Part shown: positions 5,494 through 5,684 of the stretch, piece by piece | Layout: every line of letters begins with the position of its first letter | How positions within the stretch are numbered: position 1 is the first letter of the stretch | Assembly: GCA_903911985.1 (NCBI GenBank) | Contig: CAIWFP010000279.1 | Coordinates: forward strand, 1-5,684 | Reading direction: 5' to 3' | DNA: 5,684 nt | Source of the DNA: an uncultured Sphingomonadales bacterium | Lineage (GTDB): Bacteria; Pseudomonadota; Alphaproteobacteria; Sphingomonadales; Sphingomonadaceae | Translations under genes and position numbers: made by a program | Notes under the pieces: generated by a model | Databases searched by the model: none | What the model was told of the DNA's origin: nothing | The model's input: only the letters and a program-made list of their open reading frames with translations

Positions 5494-5684
5494 CTAAACT
5501 CCCTGCGGCAGGCGCACATGCAGCGCCGCCTCGCCAATCGAGGTGGGCCCGAACACCTGCAGCCGGCGCCCCTCGATCGCGCCCAGCAGCGAGATCAGCG
5601 CGGCGTCCTGTTCGGGCCCGGCCGCCAGCACAAAACCCTCCAGCGCCGCTTGCGCGGCGGGCCAATCGGCAAAGTCCTGCCCCA
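5494..5684 (-). CDS. Unrecognised protein, C-terminal fragment (upstream gene of P450 operon)
   Basis: A minus-strand frame is open from the window edge to TAG at 5496-5494, giving about 62 codons. The start is outside the window. The translation begins GQDFADWPAAQAALEGF and ends RRLQVFGPTSIGEAALHVRLP plus three residues. The codons are strongly G/C at third positions, as in the neighbouring genes, which supports real coding. The stop lies 3 bases before the P450 ATG and leaves room for GGGAG between them, typical of an operon join. The overlapping minus-strand frame across 5665-5372 runs into the P450 gene and looks like a shadow. The visible piece is alternating helix and strand with no catalytic motif that I can name, so I give no function. 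Confidence 0.7.
   Translation of the reverse strand, partial: GQDFADWPAAQAALEGFVLAAGPEQDAALISLLGAIEGRRLQVFGPTSIGEAALHVRLPQGV
5499..5503 (-). promoter_or_regulatory. Ribosome binding site for the P450
   Basis: The minus strand reads GGGAG, 8 bases before the ATG at 5490. It overlaps the last codons of the upstream gene. It supports the 425-residue start. Confidence 0.65.

Noticed and set aside
1..5684. CRISPR arrays, tRNA genes, insertion sequences, attachment sites.
   Set aside because: No spaced direct repeats, tRNA-like cloverleaf, transposase motifs or terminal repeats were seen. Coding sequence fills nearly all of the window.

Overview
The window is high-GC DNA (many codons end in G or C) and is almost entirely coding. 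Gene content suggests an alphaproteobacterium of the sphingomonad type (Novosphingobium or Sphingobium-like) with catabolic capacity for steroids, terpenoids or other hydrophobic compounds. That assignment is an inference from gene families and style; there is no rRNA or marker gene here to prove it.

Layout. Two gene strings face each other. On the + strand (1-2345) lie the C-terminal end of an FAD-dependent oxidoreductase related to 3-ketosteroid dehydrogenase and fumarate reductase flavoproteins (1-348), a Gtt1-like glutathione S-transferase (352-984), and an aminoglycoside-phosphotransferase-fold kinase-like protein with a long C-terminal extension (981-2345). They are separated by 3 bases and then by an ATGA overlap, so they are almost certainly one transcript. 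On the - strand, read from right to left, lie the last 62 codons of an unrecognised protein (5684-5494), a bacterial class I cytochrome P450 (5490-4213), an NAD-type short-chain dehydrogenase (4211-3420), and a dihydrodipicolinate-reductase-like NAD(P)-binding oxidoreductase (3394-2327). Gaps of 3, 1 and 25 bases indicate a second operon. The two operons meet tail to tail and their final genes overlap by 19 bp.

How the genes may work together. Hydroxylation (P450), oxidation of the resulting alcohol (SDR), further redox steps (DHDPR-like protein, FAD-dependent dehydrogenase), and glutathione-based handling of a reactive intermediate (GST) form a plausible oxidative catabolic route. The substrate cannot be read from the sequence. 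No dedicated redox partner for the P450 is visible inside the window.

Main oddity. The DHDPR-like gene carries one in-frame TGA at codon 61 (3214-3212), with intact homologous-looking coding sequence on both sides in the same frame. It is either a fresh pseudogene or a sequence error. Secondary points are the altered Brenner-type motif of the phosphotransferase and the altered active-site residues of the SDR. I see no RNA gene, mobile element, CRISPR array or convincing intrinsic terminator, and no non-coding stretch longer than about 25 bases.
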